From Actinomadura coerulea (GTDB taxonomy: Bacteria > Actinomycetota > Actinomycetes > Streptosporangiales > Streptosporangiaceae): a stretch of 64,000 bases of DNA. A program made the translations under genes and the position numbers. The stretch spans positions 248,001 through 312,000 of the forward strand of contig NZ_JACHMQ010000001.1 of NCBI RefSeq assembly GCF_014208105.1, read 5' to 3'. The stretch's first letter is position 1, and the number at the start of each line of letters is the position of its first letter. The notes beneath the pieces are model-generated. The model did no database searches and was not told the DNA's origin. It was given only the letters and a program-made list of their open reading frames with translations. Below, in pieces: positions 44,561-51,787 of the stretch.

Positions 44561-45121
44561 CTAGGGGGCCGCCCCGTCAGGCGGGGCGCTGATGTCGGTG
44601 TGCAGCCGGATCTGCCGGACGGGCTCGCCCATGTCGAGCGTCCGGGCCGTCCCGTCGGGCGCCCACCCGGCCGAGCCGAGGAACGTCCGCGTCACCTCGT
44701 CGCCTTCGAACACCCAGGAGACCAGGGTCGTGAAGCCGTCCTCGCGGAGCAGGTCGACGGTGGCGGCGAGCAGGCGGCTGCCGTGGCCGGCCCGCGTGTG
44801 CAGGGGGTCGACCAGCAGGGTGATCAGCTCGGCGGCGCCGGCCGGGTCGAGGTCGGCGTCCTCGGCCGGGGCGTGCGCGGCGAAGCCCACGACGAGGTCG
44901 GACGCCACCGCGACCAGCAGCCGGTGCCGGGGGCTCGGCGGCGCCGTCGCCGCCTCCGCCCACCGGTCGCGCCATCGCTCCACCGCGGCGTCGCTGGTCA
45001 CCTGGCTCAGGACGTCCGCCGGCAGCAGGTCGCGGTACCCGTGCCGCCACGCCCGCACCTGGATGCCGGCGACGGCGGCCGCGTCCGCGCGCCGCGCGGG
45101 CCGCACCCCAACATCCGCCAT
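44561..45121 (-). CDS. GNAT-family N-acetyltransferase
   Basis: A 186-aa acetyl-CoA-dependent acyltransferase. Motif A is LLVDPLHTRAGHGSRLLAA, with the R/Q-x-x-G-x-G/A pyrophosphate loop RAGHGS. The N-terminal VGVRPARRADAAAVAGIQVR helix and C-terminal TFLGSAGWAPDG complete the fold. The start is ATG 45121. The acceptor (protein, antibiotic or metabolite) cannot be inferred. It lies between MFS and CGNR genes on the same strand. Confidence 0.88.
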   Translation of the reverse strand: MADVGVRPARRADAAAVAGIQVRAWRHGYRDLLPADVLSQVTSDAAVERWRDRWAEAATAPPSPRHRLLVAVASDLVVGFAAHAPAEDADLDPAGAAELITLLVDPLHTRAGHGSRLLAATVDLLREDGFTTLVSWVFEGDEVTRTFLGSAGWAPDGTARTLDMGEPVRQIRLHTDISAPPDGAAP

Positions 45122-45173
45122 GCCGTGCTCACGTCCTCTCGCCGGGATCCCGGCCCACCCTAGCGAGCGCCCG

Positions 45174-45770
45174 CTACGCGGGGGCGCGCCGCCGCGCCCG
45201 GTAGGCGCGGGTCTTGGTGCGGTTGCCGCAGACCTTCATCGAGCACCAGGCGCGCGAGCGGTTCTTGGAGGTGTCCAGGAACGCCCAGCGGCAGGTGTCG
45301 ACCTGGCAGGTCTTCAGGCGCGGCCAGGTTCCGTCGGCGACCGAGTCCATGACCGCGGCGGCGATCCGGGCCAGGCCGCCGGGGACGGCGCCGGGCGGGT
45401 CGAGCGGGACGAGCGCGGGACGCGGCCCGGCCAGGGTGACGCGCAGCGGCAGGGCGGCCAGCACGTCCTCCAGCTCGTCCGGGATGTCGGCCTCGTTCGG
45501 CCCGTGGTGGGTCTCCATGGCCTCCCGGAGCCCCTCGCGCAGCGCGACGGCGGTGCGGACGTCGGCGCCCGCGGCCCCGGCGCCCTCGGGCACGAGCCCG
45601 CGTCCGGCCAGCCATCCGGCGAGCCCGGCGGGCGTCGCGATCTCGTCGGTGGCGGACTCGACGTCGAGCGTGTTGACGAAGTCCGCCAGCAGGAGCGCGG
45701 GGTCCGCGGGGGGCGGCTCCGCGTCGGCCGACGGCGGCGCGGGATCCCCGCCCGTGTCGGTGCCGGCCAT
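45174..45770 (-). CDS. CGNR zinc-finger regulator with ABATE domain
   Basis: A 198-aa putative DNA-binding regulator. The C-terminal treble-clef finger is CQVDTCRWAFLDTSKNRS, then RAWCSMKVCGNRTKTRAY with the CGNR motif. The N-terminal ABATE domain (LLLADFVNTLDVESATDEIA) is probably the stress or ligand sensor. ATG 45770 is preferred: AGGAGGG ends 5 nt before it, and TAGAGT at 45796-45801 is a fitting -10. ATG 45791 is in frame. It is divergent from the small gene at 45897. Confidence 0.9.
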   Translation of the reverse strand: MAGTDTGGDPAPPSADAEPPPADPALLLADFVNTLDVESATDEIATPAGLAGWLAGRGLVPEGAGAAGADVRTAVALREGLREAMETHHGPNEADIPDELEDVLAALPLRVTLAGPRPALVPLDPPGAVPGGLARIAAAVMDSVADGTWPRLKTCQVDTCRWAFLDTSKNRSRAWCSMKVCGNRTKTRAYRARRRAPA

Positions 45771-45896
45771 CGCGCCCTCCTGCTCGTCCATGGGAACTCT
45801 ACCAAGTGCCGACACCGGCATAAATCGTTCACCGGTTGCGCGAATCACAACACCAGCATTACGGTTTAGACGGTGTCAACGAACGGGAGGACGACC

Positions 45897-46151
45897 ATGA
45901 ACGAGCTGCCGTACTTCGCGGTGCTCGCGCAGCGCCATGCCTGGGCCGAACGCGAGTACGCCCGCCTGCACGCCGACATCGTCGAGGCGAGGCTGGTCGC
46001 CCGCGAGCGGGCGCGGGAGCGCGCCGCCCAGAAGCGGGCATGGGTCCGCGCCCGGGTCGGCGGGCTGCCCCGGCCGTGGCGCACGTCCCCCGCTCCGTAC
46101 TGCGCCCGCGCCGCGGCGCACTCCGTCCGCGCGGCGGGAGTCGCGCGATGA
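45897..46151 (+). CDS. Small Arg/Ala-rich hypothetical protein
   Basis: An 84-aa basic protein. ATG 45897 has GGGAGG 6 nt upstream, so translation is likely. It starts with an amphipathic segment MNELPYFAVLAQRHAWAERE and continues as a charged helix (VEARLVARERARERAAQKRA). A Pro/Trp turn (LPRPWRTSPAPYC) follows. No motif is recognised. The last four bases overlap the ATG of the VOC gene (ATGA at 46148-46151), so the two are coupled. Confidence 0.65.
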   Translation: MNELPYFAVLAQRHAWAEREYARLHADIVEARLVARERARERAAQKRAWVRARVGGLPRPWRTSPAPYCARAAAHSVRAAGVAR

Positions 46152-46501
46152 ACCCCAGGGTCGGCAACCTCGTCATCGACTGCACCGACCTCGGCGTCAT
46201 GGGGGCCTTCTGGGGCGGCCTCCTCGGCATGAAGACGACGGAGTGGAGCGAAGACTGGCTCGACCTGGAGCCGCTCGGGACGGGCGGGCCGATCCTGTCG
46301 TTCCAGCTGGTCCCCGAGGGCAAGAAGGTCAAGAACAGGCTCCACCTGGACCTGGACGTCGCGGACATCCGCTCGGCCGGCGAGCGGGCGGCCAGCCTCG
46401 GCGCCACCCCGGCCGCCGGGCCGATGGGGAACCCGGAGCGCCCGTTCCAGGTCTGGCGCGACCCCGAGGGCAACGAGTTCTGCTTCTGCACCGCCTCATG
46501 A
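46148..46501 (+). CDS. VOC-family (glyoxalase-like) protein
   Basis: A 117-aa vicinal-oxygen-chelate fold protein built of paired beta-alpha-beta units. N-terminal unit: GNLVIDCTDLGVMGAFWGGL and LLGMKTTEWS. C-terminal unit: RLHLDLDVADIRSAGERAAS and FQVWRDPEGNEFCF. His and Glu positions that may bind metal are present (LHLD; GNEF). Members include glyoxalases, dioxygenases and drug-binding proteins. ATG 46148 overlaps the stop of the small basic gene, so the pair is probably one unit. Confidence 0.88.
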   Translation: MNPRVGNLVIDCTDLGVMGAFWGGLLGMKTTEWSEDWLDLEPLGTGGPILSFQLVPEGKKVKNRLHLDLDVADIRSAGERAASLGATPAAGPMGNPERPFQVWRDPEGNEFCFCTAS

Positions 46502-46514
46502 CCGCGGGACGGCC

Positions 46515-47906
46515 CTATGACCGCAGAACCGATGCGAGGCGGCGCACGCCCTCGGCCAGCTCGGCCTCCGACGCCGCCGTCCCGTAGCTGATCCGCAGGT
46601 GGGGGGCGGGCGCCTCGGCGGGGAAGAACGGACGCCCCGCGCTGACCAGGACGCCCGCCCGCAGCGCGGCCTCGGCCAGCGCGGTGTCGTCCACGCCGTC
46701 CGGCAGCCGGGCCCACAGGTGCAGGCCGCCCGCCGGGCGGTCCACCCGCAGCTCCGGCAGGTCGCGGGCGAGCGCGGTGAGGAGCGCGTCCCGCCGGGAG
46801 CGAAGGGCGGCCCGGACGGTCCGCAGGTGGCGCGGCCACCCCGGCGAGCTGACCAGTTCCAGCAGCGTCTCCTGCAGGGGCCTCGCGGGGAAGAACTCCT
46901 CGACGAGCTGGGTCGCGCGGATCCGCTCGGCGACCGGCCCCCGGGCGACCACCGCGGCCACCCGAAGGCTGGGCGCGGTCGCCTTGGTGAGGGACGCCAC
47001 GTGCACGACGCGGCCGTCGGCGTCCTGCGCGATCAGCGGCGGCGGGGGAGCGTCGACGCCGAGGTACCGCGCGTAGTCGTCCTCCACCACGAACGCGCCC
47101 GCCGCGCGCGCCGCCTCCAGCACCCGCTCGCGCCGCCCGGCGTCCAGCACCGTGCCGGTCGGGTTGTGGAAGGCGGGCTGGGTGTAGAACACGCGCGCCC
47201 CGCTGATCGCGAACGCCTCGGCCAGCAGGTCGGGGCGGACGCCGCCCGCGTCCACCGGGACGGGCACCGGGTGCAGCCCGCTCGCCCGCGCCACCGCCAG
47301 GACGCCCAGGTACGTCGGCGACTCGACCAGCACCGGGGAGCCCGGCGGGAGCAGCGCGCGCAGCACGGTCGTCAGCGACTGCTGGCCCCCGCTCGTGATC
47401 AGCACGTCGGCGGGGGAGACGGCGCCGCCGACGGTGCGGGCGAACCAGGCGCGCAGCTCCGGGGCGCCGCCGAGCCGGGGCATCTCCCACGCGTCCGGGC
47501 GCCGGGCCGCCCGGGCGGCCGCCGTCGCGAGCGCCCGCACCGGCTGGAGCGCCGGGTGCAGGTAGCCGCCGCTGAGCGCGACCACGCCGTCCGGCGCCGG
47601 GGTGAGCAGCCACGACACCCCGGACGGGTCGACGGACCGGTCGCCGAGCGTCAGCGCCTGCCAGCCGAAGTCGGCCGGTCGCGCGGCGGCCTCGGCCCGC
47701 GGCGCGGCGAACGCCCCGCTGCCCGGCCGCGTCACCACCAGCCCCTCGGCGGCCAGCAGGCCGAGCGCCCGCGACACCGTGACCGGGCTGACCCGGTGGC
47801 GCTCGACCAGCGCGCGGCTCGACGGGAGGCGCTCGCCGGGGCTCATCCGCTGGACCTCCGCGCGCAGCCTCCCGGCCAGAGCCGCCACACTGCTATCGTC
47901 TTTCAT
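46515..47906 (-). CDS. MocR-family regulator (GntR HTH plus aminotransferase-like domain)
   Basis: A 463-aa fusion of an N-terminal GntR-type winged helix (about 1-75: RLPSSRALVERHRVSPVTVS) and a fold-type-I aminotransferase-like domain. The PLP Lys is in HVASLTKATAPSLRV; ITSGGQQSLTTVLRALLPPG and YTQPAFHNPTGTVLD are further PLP-contact blocks. MocR proteins sense PLP or amino compounds and usually regulate the divergent gene, here the EamA exporter. The ATG at 47904-47906 overlaps the EamA ATG on the other strand. TATCTT lies 8 nt before it, so the mRNA may be leaderless. Confidence 0.93.
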   Translation of the reverse strand: MKDDSSVAALAGRLRAEVQRMSPGERLPSSRALVERHRVSPVTVSRALGLLAAEGLVVTRPGSGAFAAPRAEAAARPADFGWQALTLGDRSVDPSGVSWLLTPAPDGVVALSGGYLHPALQPVRALATAAARAARRPDAWEMPRLGGAPELRAWFARTVGGAVSPADVLITSGGQQSLTTVLRALLPPGSPVLVESPTYLGVLAVARASGLHPVPVPVDAGGVRPDLLAEAFAISGARVFYTQPAFHNPTGTVLDAGRRERVLEAARAAGAFVVEDDYARYLGVDAPPPPLIAQDADGRVVHVASLTKATAPSLRVAAVVARGPVAERIRATQLVEEFFPARPLQETLLELVSSPGWPRHLRTVRAALRSRRDALLTALARDLPELRVDRPAGGLHLWARLPDGVDDTALAEAALRAGVLVSAGRPFFPAEAPAPHLRISYGTAASEAELAEGVRRLASVLRS

Positions 47907-47945
47907 GAGAATTAAAGATAGCGCTACTGTGCCCCGGCCGATAGC
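47892..47945. promoter_or_regulatory. GATAGC-box operator shared by MocR and EamA genes
   Basis: GATAGC occurs at 47917-47922 and 47940-47945 as direct repeats (23-bp period), and as its complement GCTATC at 47892-47897. Direct plus inverted repeats are how GabR/PdxR-type MocR regulators bind. The boxes overlap both -10 candidates (TATCGT for EamA, TATCTT for MocR), so binding would affect both genes. Confidence 0.6.
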
Positions 47946-48894
47946 GGCCGCCACCTCCGGGAGAGGCCTCGGACTCGCGGCACTCGGCGTCCTGACCTTC
48001 TCCCTCACCATTCCGACCACGGTCTTCGGTCTTGAGGGGCTCGACCCCTACGTGATCGGCATCGGCCGGTCCGCCGCCGCGAGCGTCCTCGCCGCCATCG
48101 CACTGCTATCGGTCCGGGCCCGGCCGCCGCGCCGGGGACAGTGGGCGAGCTTCGCGGTCGTCGCGGCCGGAGTGGTCTTCGGGTTCCCGCTGTTCTCCAC
48201 CCTCGCGCTCGACCACGGCGCCTCCTCCGCGCACTCGGCCGTCGTCGTCGGTCTGCTGCCGGCCGCCACCGCCGTGCTCGGGGTCCTGCGCGCGGGGGAG
48301 CGCCCCTCCCGCGCCTTCTGGCTCGCGAGCGCGGCCGGCGCGGCCTGCGTCACCGGCTTCGCCCTGGTCCGGGGGGCGGGCCGCGTCACGCCCGCGGACC
48401 TGCTGCTGTTCACCGCCCTCCTCACCTGCGCCGCCGGCTACGCCGAGGGCGCGCGGCTGGCCCGCGACATGGCGGGCTGGCGCGTCATCTCCTGGGCGCT
48501 CGTCCTGGCGGCCCCCGTCACCGTCCCGGTCACCGGATGGCTGCTCGCCACGACAAGCCCCGACTGGACGGCGCACGCCGTGCTCGGCTTCGGCTACGTG
48601 TCCGTCTTCTCCGCCTACCTCGGCTTCTTCGCCTGGTACGAGGGACTGGCGCGGGCCGGGATCGCCCGCGCCAGCCAGATCCAGTTGACCCAGCCCATGC
48701 TCACCCTGCTCTGGTCGGGCGTCCTCCTCGGAGAACGCATCGACGCCACGACCGCTCTGGCGGCCGTGGCCGTGCTGGTCTGCGTGGCGCTCACCCAGCG
48801 CGCCCGCGTCCGGCGCGCCCTGCCCGACGCCGCGCACGCCGGCGCGGCCGAGACCGTGCCGGGCGTGCGCGGCGCGGATGGGGTCAGTCCTTGA
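47905..48894 (+). CDS. EamA/DMT-family exporter
   Basis: A 329-aa drug/metabolite transporter with two EamA repeats and about ten helices (first repeat GLGLAALGVLTFSLTIPTTV; second AFWLASAAGAACVTGFALV). Exporters of this family move amino acids or small metabolites. ATG 47905 is the first codon after TATCGT, 5 nt away, consistent with a leaderless transcript. It is divergent from, and shares its start-codon bases with, the MocR regulator, which probably controls it. The 3' end overlaps the small membrane gene at 48884 by 11 bp. Confidence 0.92.
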   Translation: MRIKDSATVPRPIAAATSGRGLGLAALGVLTFSLTIPTTVFGLEGLDPYVIGIGRSAAASVLAAIALLSVRARPPRRGQWASFAVVAAGVVFGFPLFSTLALDHGASSAHSAVVVGLLPAATAVLGVLRAGERPSRAFWLASAAGAACVTGFALVRGAGRVTPADLLLFTALLTCAAGYAEGARLARDMAGWRVISWALVLAAPVTVPVTGWLLATTSPDWTAHAVLGFGYVSVFSAYLGFFAWYEGLARAGIARASQIQLTQPMLTLLWSGVLLGERIDATTALAAVAVLVCVALTQRARVRRALPDAAHAGAAETVPGVRGADGVSP

Positions 48895-49060
48895 CGATCT
48901 GGGCCAGGAGCGTGATGACCGCCACGCCCACGCCGATCGGGATCGCCAGATCCGGAGCGGCGGCGGCGAGCGCGGCGGCACCGATCGCCACGAGGACGAT
49001 CACGAGGGCCCGTGTGCTGATCAGGGGGCGGGGCTCACCCTGCCTCGGTGGGACTCGCAT
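48884..49060 (-). CDS. Small membrane protein, about 58 aa
   Basis: A short protein with a basic N-terminus (MRVPPRQGEPRPLISTR) and two adjacent hydrophobic segments (ALVIVLVAIGAAALAAAA and LAIPIGVGVAVITLLAQIV). ATG 49060 has GGAGG 9 nt upstream, supporting translation. No family is recognised. It overlaps the EamA gene tail to tail by 11 bp. Confidence 0.6.
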   Translation of the reverse strand: MRVPPRQGEPRPLISTRALVIVLVAIGAAALAAAAPDLAIPIGVGVAVITLLAQIVKD

Positions 49061-49299
49061 GCCGGTAGACCTCCATCCGTGTGGACGGTAAGGACCGGGC
49101 GGCTCCCCCATCGAGACCAACGGGCCGACACCACGAGCCGCCTCGTGAATACAAGGTTCCCCTCTTGTCAACCGCTGCCGCGCGCGGCGCGCGATCACGT
49201 CCCAACCATGATCGTTTTATGGCCGGATCGTGGGGCGAGGCAGGGGCGCCGCTGGGACGGCGGGCCCTCGGCGCCGGGCTCGTCCGACATGATTGCGTG

Positions 49300-50334
49300 A
49301 TGCGCGTTATGGGGCGGATCGGTCGGACTCTGGGATGGGCGGCGGCCTACGTGCTCGGCCTCGCCGCGCTGGTGCTCGCCGGGGCCTGGGTGTGGTGGCA
49401 GCCGGAACCGCACGCGCGCGGCACCGAGGCCAACGCGCTCTGGGCGCGGCACCAGTGGGTGGGGGAGCCCCACAGCGACGCCGAGTACCGGGCGCTCGGA
49501 GAGCTGCTGAAAGAGAACCGCATCACCGATGTCTTCTTCCACGCGGGGCCGTTCGAGGCAGACGGCACCGTGCCGGAGGCCAAGTACCGCTACGCGCGGC
49601 GACTCCTCGCCGCCGTGCGCCAGTACGCGCCGGGCGTCCGCGCGCAGGCCTACCTGGGGCAGATCCGGACGGTGAACGGCAAGGGCGTCATCGACCTGGA
49701 CGATCCCGCCGTGCGGGCGAGGGTCCTCGGGACGGACGCGACCTTCCTCGACCTGGGATTCGACGGCATCCACTACGACTTCGAGCCGATCTACCCCGAC
49801 GACCGCGCCTTCCTCGCGCTCATGGACGCCACCCGCGAACTGACGCGGTCGAAGGGGAAGCTGCTGTCGGTGGCGCTGGAGCAGCAGACCCTCCTGGACG
49901 CGGCACAGCCCGTCTACAAGGCGCTTCTACCGCGCACGGGGAAGCTCCACTACCCGCCGCGCCCCACCCGGGACTTCCTGCGCGCCGTCGCCGACCGTGC
50001 CGACCAGGTCGCGATCATGACCTACGACGTGTCGCTGCCCACGCGCTCCCTCGCCGGATGGCACTTCGCCCGGCACACCCGCACGACGCTGGAGCTCATC
50101 GGCGACCGCACGACGGTCTTCATGGGCATCCCCACCTACCGGCCCCTCATGGAGTGGGCGGAGGACCTGCCGGTCGCCCTGCGCGGCGTCCGGCGCGGAA
50201 TCGATGATCTCAAGCGGCCGCCGAGGCGGCCGTACGGCGTCGGCGTGTACGCGGACTGGACGACCAGCCCGGCCGAATGGTCACGTTACCGCGCCACCTG
50301 GCTACCCCGAGCGACAGAAAGTTTTGGCGGCTGA
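49300..50334 (+). CDS. Membrane-anchored GH18-like TIM-barrel protein
   Basis: A 344-aa protein with one N-terminal helix (LGWAAAYVLGLAALVLAGAW) and an extracellular domain. The chitinase-type signature FDGIHYDFEPI matches the GH18 pattern DG-x-x-D-x-E, with Asp and Glu in the catalytic places. ITDVFFHAGPFEADG, QVAIMTYDVSLP and TVFMGIPTYRP fit further barrel strands. It may hydrolyse or merely bind an N-acetylglucosamine polymer; the substrate is unknown. ATG 49300 or 49309 could start it, and no ribosome-binding site is clear. Confidence 0.75.
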   Translation: MRVMGRIGRTLGWAAAYVLGLAALVLAGAWVWWQPEPHARGTEANALWARHQWVGEPHSDAEYRALGELLKENRITDVFFHAGPFEADGTVPEAKYRYARRLLAAVRQYAPGVRAQAYLGQIRTVNGKGVIDLDDPAVRARVLGTDATFLDLGFDGIHYDFEPIYPDDRAFLALMDATRELTRSKGKLLSVALEQQTLLDAAQPVYKALLPRTGKLHYPPRPTRDFLRAVADRADQVAIMTYDVSLPTRSLAGWHFARHTRTTLELIGDRTTVFMGIPTYRPLMEWAEDLPVALRGVRRGIDDLKRPPRRPYGVGVYADWTTSPAEWSRYRATWLPRATESFGG

Positions 50335-50471
50335 GAAACCCCCGCCGCGACGTTCCGAAACTCGCGTCTTCCCAGGTAAAAAGGGGTGGATACCCGCACA
50401 ATCCCGGGGGTAGTGGAGGGTGCGGAAGGTCAAGCCTCGACAGGCGATGGCAAGGGAAGTGGGGACGGCCC

Positions 50472-50693
50472 ATGGGCACTCAGCAGTCCGCGCGGCACGA
50501 CGCCGACCGCATCGGCGAACTTGCGGCCGAGTTCGCCGGATGGCGGATCGGCCGGGGCGGGTCCGGGCAATGGTGGGCCGTCCGGGGGAACGATCTCGTG
50601 CGCACGCACGACGTCGAGGAGCTCCGTGTCCGCCTGCACGAGATGACCGCGGGGTCACGTTATCCAACCGAGTCCGGGACGTGGCCGGACTGA
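50472..50693 (+). CDS. Small Trp-containing hypothetical protein
   Basis: A 73-aa protein: an N-terminal helix (ADRIGELAAEFAGWRIGRGG), a GQWWAVRGND beta part, and a C-terminal helix (VEELRVRLHEMTAG). From memory this layout (xxWxIWRS...WWA(T/V)R) is a recurrent small-protein family in Actinomadura-like genomes. ATG 50472 follows GGGGACGGCCC. A 12-bp hairpin terminator follows at 50736-50775. Function is unknown; compare the gene at 4847. Confidence 0.65.
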   Translation: MGTQQSARHDADRIGELAAEFAGWRIGRGGSGQWWAVRGNDLVRTHDVEELRVRLHEMTAGSRYPTESGTWPD

Positions 50694-50735
50694 CCCCGTA
50701 ACGCGGCATTTGCGTGCCACGATGTCGGTTGTGGG

Positions 50736-50775
50736 AGCCGTCGCCACGCGTACCCCCGAGCGTGTGGCGACGGCT
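50736..50775 (+). terminator. Intrinsic terminator after the 73-aa gene
   Basis: AGCCGTCGCCAC (50736-50747) pairs perfectly with 50764-50775 around a 16-nt loop. A pyrimidine-rich stretch with GTTTTATC follows. It separates this gene from dapA. Confidence 0.75.
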
Positions 50776-50830
50776 TCCTCCCGTTTTATCCCGTTCCGCT
50801 TCGACCTGCGGGTCCAAGTGGAACGGCCGG

Positions 50831-50842
50831 AACGGTACCGTT
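50831..50842. promoter_or_regulatory. Perfect palindrome just before dapA
   Basis: AACGGTACCGTT is a 12-bp perfect palindrome, 7 nt before the dapA ATG. It could be an operator or a small mRNA hairpin at the ribosome entry site. dapA lacks a clear Shine-Dalgarno, so this element may matter for translation. Confidence 0.4.
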
Positions 50843-50848
50843 CGTTGC

Positions 50849-51787
50849 ATGGCACCCAGCACATCCACTGACGCTCCGTTCGGACGGATGCTGACCGCCA
50901 TGGTCACCCCGTTCCTGCCGGACGGCGGCGTCGACTACGACGGCGCCGCGCGCCTCGCGACCCACCTGGTCGACGACCGGCGCCACGACGGCCTCGTCGT
51001 CAACGGGACGACCGGCGAGTCGCCCACGACGAGCGACGAAGAGAAGAGCGAACTCCTGCGCGCGGTCATCGAGGCGGTCGGCGACCGCGCAGTGATCATC
51101 GCCGGTGCCGGCACCAACCACACCGAGCACAGCCTGAAACTCGCGCGGCAGGCCGAGGCCGCGGGCGCGCACGGCCTGCTCGTGGTCACGCCGTACTACA
51201 ACAAGCCCCCGCAGGAGGGGCTCGTCCGCCACTTCACGGCGGTGGCCGACGCGACGGCCTTGCCCAACATGCTGTACGACATCCCGGGGCGCGCCGGGGT
51301 GCCGATCCAGAACGACACACTCGTGAAGCTCGCCGACCACCCGCGGATCGTCGCCGTGAAGGACGCCAAGGGCGACCTGTTCGGCGCGTCCAGGGTGATG
51401 GCCGAGACCGACCTCGTCTGGTATTCCGGTGACGACAACCTCAACCTGCCGTGGCTGTCGGTCGGGGCGGCGGGGTTCGTCAGCGTGGTCGGCCATGTCG
51501 TCGGGATCGAGCTCCATGAGATGATCGACGCATACCGCGCCGGCGAGCACGGGCGGGCGCTGGAGATCCACCGGCGCCTGCTGCCCGTGGTCGCCGCCAT
51601 CATGACCCGTACGCAGGGCGCCATCGCCGTCAAGGCAGCGCTGAACCTGCTCGGCCTCCCCGGAGGCGGCCCGCTCCGCGCGCCGCTGGTGGAGGCCTCG
51701 CCGGAGTTCGCGGCGCGCCTGCGCGAAGACCTCACGATAGGGGGAGTCAAAGTGCCTGAGGTCGTCATTCCGGAGGTCGCCCGGTGA
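50849..51787 (+). CDS. dapA: 4-hydroxy-tetrahydrodipicolinate synthase
   Basis: DapA condenses pyruvate and aspartate semialdehyde, the first step of the diaminopimelate/lysine branch. This 312-aa TIM barrel has the NGTTGESPTTSDEEK block with the Thr-Thr proton relay, the Tyr of NMLYDIPGRAGVP and the Schiff-base Lys in RIVAVKDAKGD. Length is normal. Its last codon overlaps the GTG of the RNase J gene (51784-51787), so the two are translationally coupled, as in Streptomyces. dapB is 15 kb upstream, on the far side of the accessory block. Confidence 0.97.
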   Translation: MAPSTSTDAPFGRMLTAMVTPFLPDGGVDYDGAARLATHLVDDRRHDGLVVNGTTGESPTTSDEEKSELLRAVIEAVGDRAVIIAGAGTNHTEHSLKLARQAEAAGAHGLLVVTPYYNKPPQEGLVRHFTAVADATALPNMLYDIPGRAGVPIQNDTLVKLADHPRIVAVKDAKGDLFGASRVMAETDLVWYSGDDNLNLPWLSVGAAGFVSVVGHVVGIELHEMIDAYRAGEHGRALEIHRRLLPVVAAIMTRTQGAIAVKAALNLLGLPGGGPLRAPLVEASPEFAARLREDLTIGGVKVPEVVIPEVAR

